From contig URWR01000096.1 in NCBI GenBank assembly GCA_900551595.1, positions 1-6,567 of the forward strand: a DNA stretch of 6,567 bases, in the 5' to 3' direction. Below are positions 6,107 to 6,567 of this stretch, piece by piece (positions within the stretch are counted from its first letter, which is position 1; each line of letters starts with the position of its first letter). Origin of the DNA: an uncultured Coriobacteriaceae bacterium (GTDB taxonomy: Bacteria > Actinomycetota > Coriobacteriia > Coriobacteriales > Atopobiaceae). Under the pieces are notes generated by a model that ran no database searches, had not been told where the DNA came from, and worked only from the letters and a program-made list of their open reading frames with translations. A program made the translations under genes and the position numbers.

Positions 6107-6567
6107 ATGCAAACATCTCATACGTGCACAGAACCAATTCTGGCTATTCAGCACTACCAAAAGCGCTATGGCAATAAAGTTGCCGTACAGGATCTTTCTC
6201 TCACGGTAGAACCCGGTGATATTTATGGGTTTATCGGCCATAACGGGGCCGGTAAAACGACACTTATACGCTCCATTGTGGGAGTGCACGGTTTTGACGC
6301 AGGCAGCATTCGTATATGTGGCATTGACATAACGAAAAACCCAGTAGCTGCAAAGCAGCTCATGGCTTATGTGCCTGATAATCCCGATATCTACGAATTT
6401 ATGACAGGCATGCAGTACCTCACCTACCTTGCAGATATTTTTCGTGTACCTGATCACAATCGAAAAGTACGCATACAACAGTTAGCCGAACGGCTGGAAC
6501 TTACCAATGCACTTATTGATCCTATCAGCAGTTATTCTCACGGCATGCGGCAGAAACTTGTTCTCAT
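6107..6567 (+). CDS. ABC transporter ATP-binding protein (EcsA/BcrA-like), 3' end cut by window edge
   Basis: This is the nucleotide-binding subunit of an ABC-2-type transporter, which uses ATP to drive a separate membrane permease, probably for export. 153 codons are present of a usual 230-300. The Walker A motif is GHNGAGKTT (44-52). The signature region is YSHGMRQKL (143-151), the degenerate SxGMxQ form of the CcmA/BcrA/EcsA group. The Q-loop region reads YVPDNPDIYEFMTG (88-101), with Asp-Asn where most ABC proteins have Gln; this VPDNPDIYE form recalls EcsA-like proteins. Walker B and the switch His lie beyond the window. The start at 6107 has GGGAG six bases upstream. The permease is expected downstream. 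The substrate cannot be told from the ATPase. Confidence 0.92.
   Translation, partial: MQTSHTCTEPILAIQHYQKRYGNKVAVQDLSLTVEPGDIYGFIGHNGAGKTTLIRSIVGVHGFDAGSIRICGIDITKNPVAAKQLMAYVPDNPDIYEFMTGMQYLTYLADIFRVPDHNRKVRIQQLAERLELTNALIDPISSYSHGMRQKLVL

Noticed and set aside
6080..6478. A 132-codon minus-strand open frame opposite the ABC ATPase gene
   Set aside because: It is antisense to the Walker A region of a clear ABC ATPase and has no domain of its own.

Overview
The window reads as chromosomal DNA from a bacterium with roughly 50% G+C, clear Shine-Dalgarno-led starts and close gene packing. The EndoIII and GltB sequences look like those of Coriobacteriia (Actinomycetota, Eggerthellaceae-like). 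That assignment is an impression from family resemblance and was not checked by any search. No RNA gene, CRISPR array or insertion sequence was recognised.

Layout: three genes lie on the minus strand and one on the plus strand. From the right, a partial ABC transporter ATPase gene (6107 to the window end, plus strand) is divergent from a large minus-strand gene (3496-5736). The large gene encodes an unusual protein with a GNAT acetyltransferase, an alpha/beta hydrolase and a second GNAT domain. It is followed after 27 bases by nth, endonuclease III (2806-3468), probably in the same transcript. After a 180-base gap holding a strong interrupted inverted repeat comes gltB, the large subunit of glutamate synthase (2625 down to the window's left edge, 3' end missing).

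The genes do not form one obvious pathway. GltB is nitrogen assimilation, Nth is base excision repair, the fusion protein looks like a small-molecule or amine-modifying enzyme of unknown substrate, and the ATPase belongs to an ABC-2/EcsA-like exporter whose permease would lie beyond the right edge.

Two points deserve most attention. First, codon use inside gltB changes abruptly near positions 340-430 without breaking the frame, at a highly conserved protein segment. The gene is either a natural mosaic or an assembly chimera of two organisms. Second, the GNAT-hydrolase-GNAT fusion keeps a complete hydrolase triad, and its two GNAT halves resemble each other. I do not know of a described enzyme with this arrangement.
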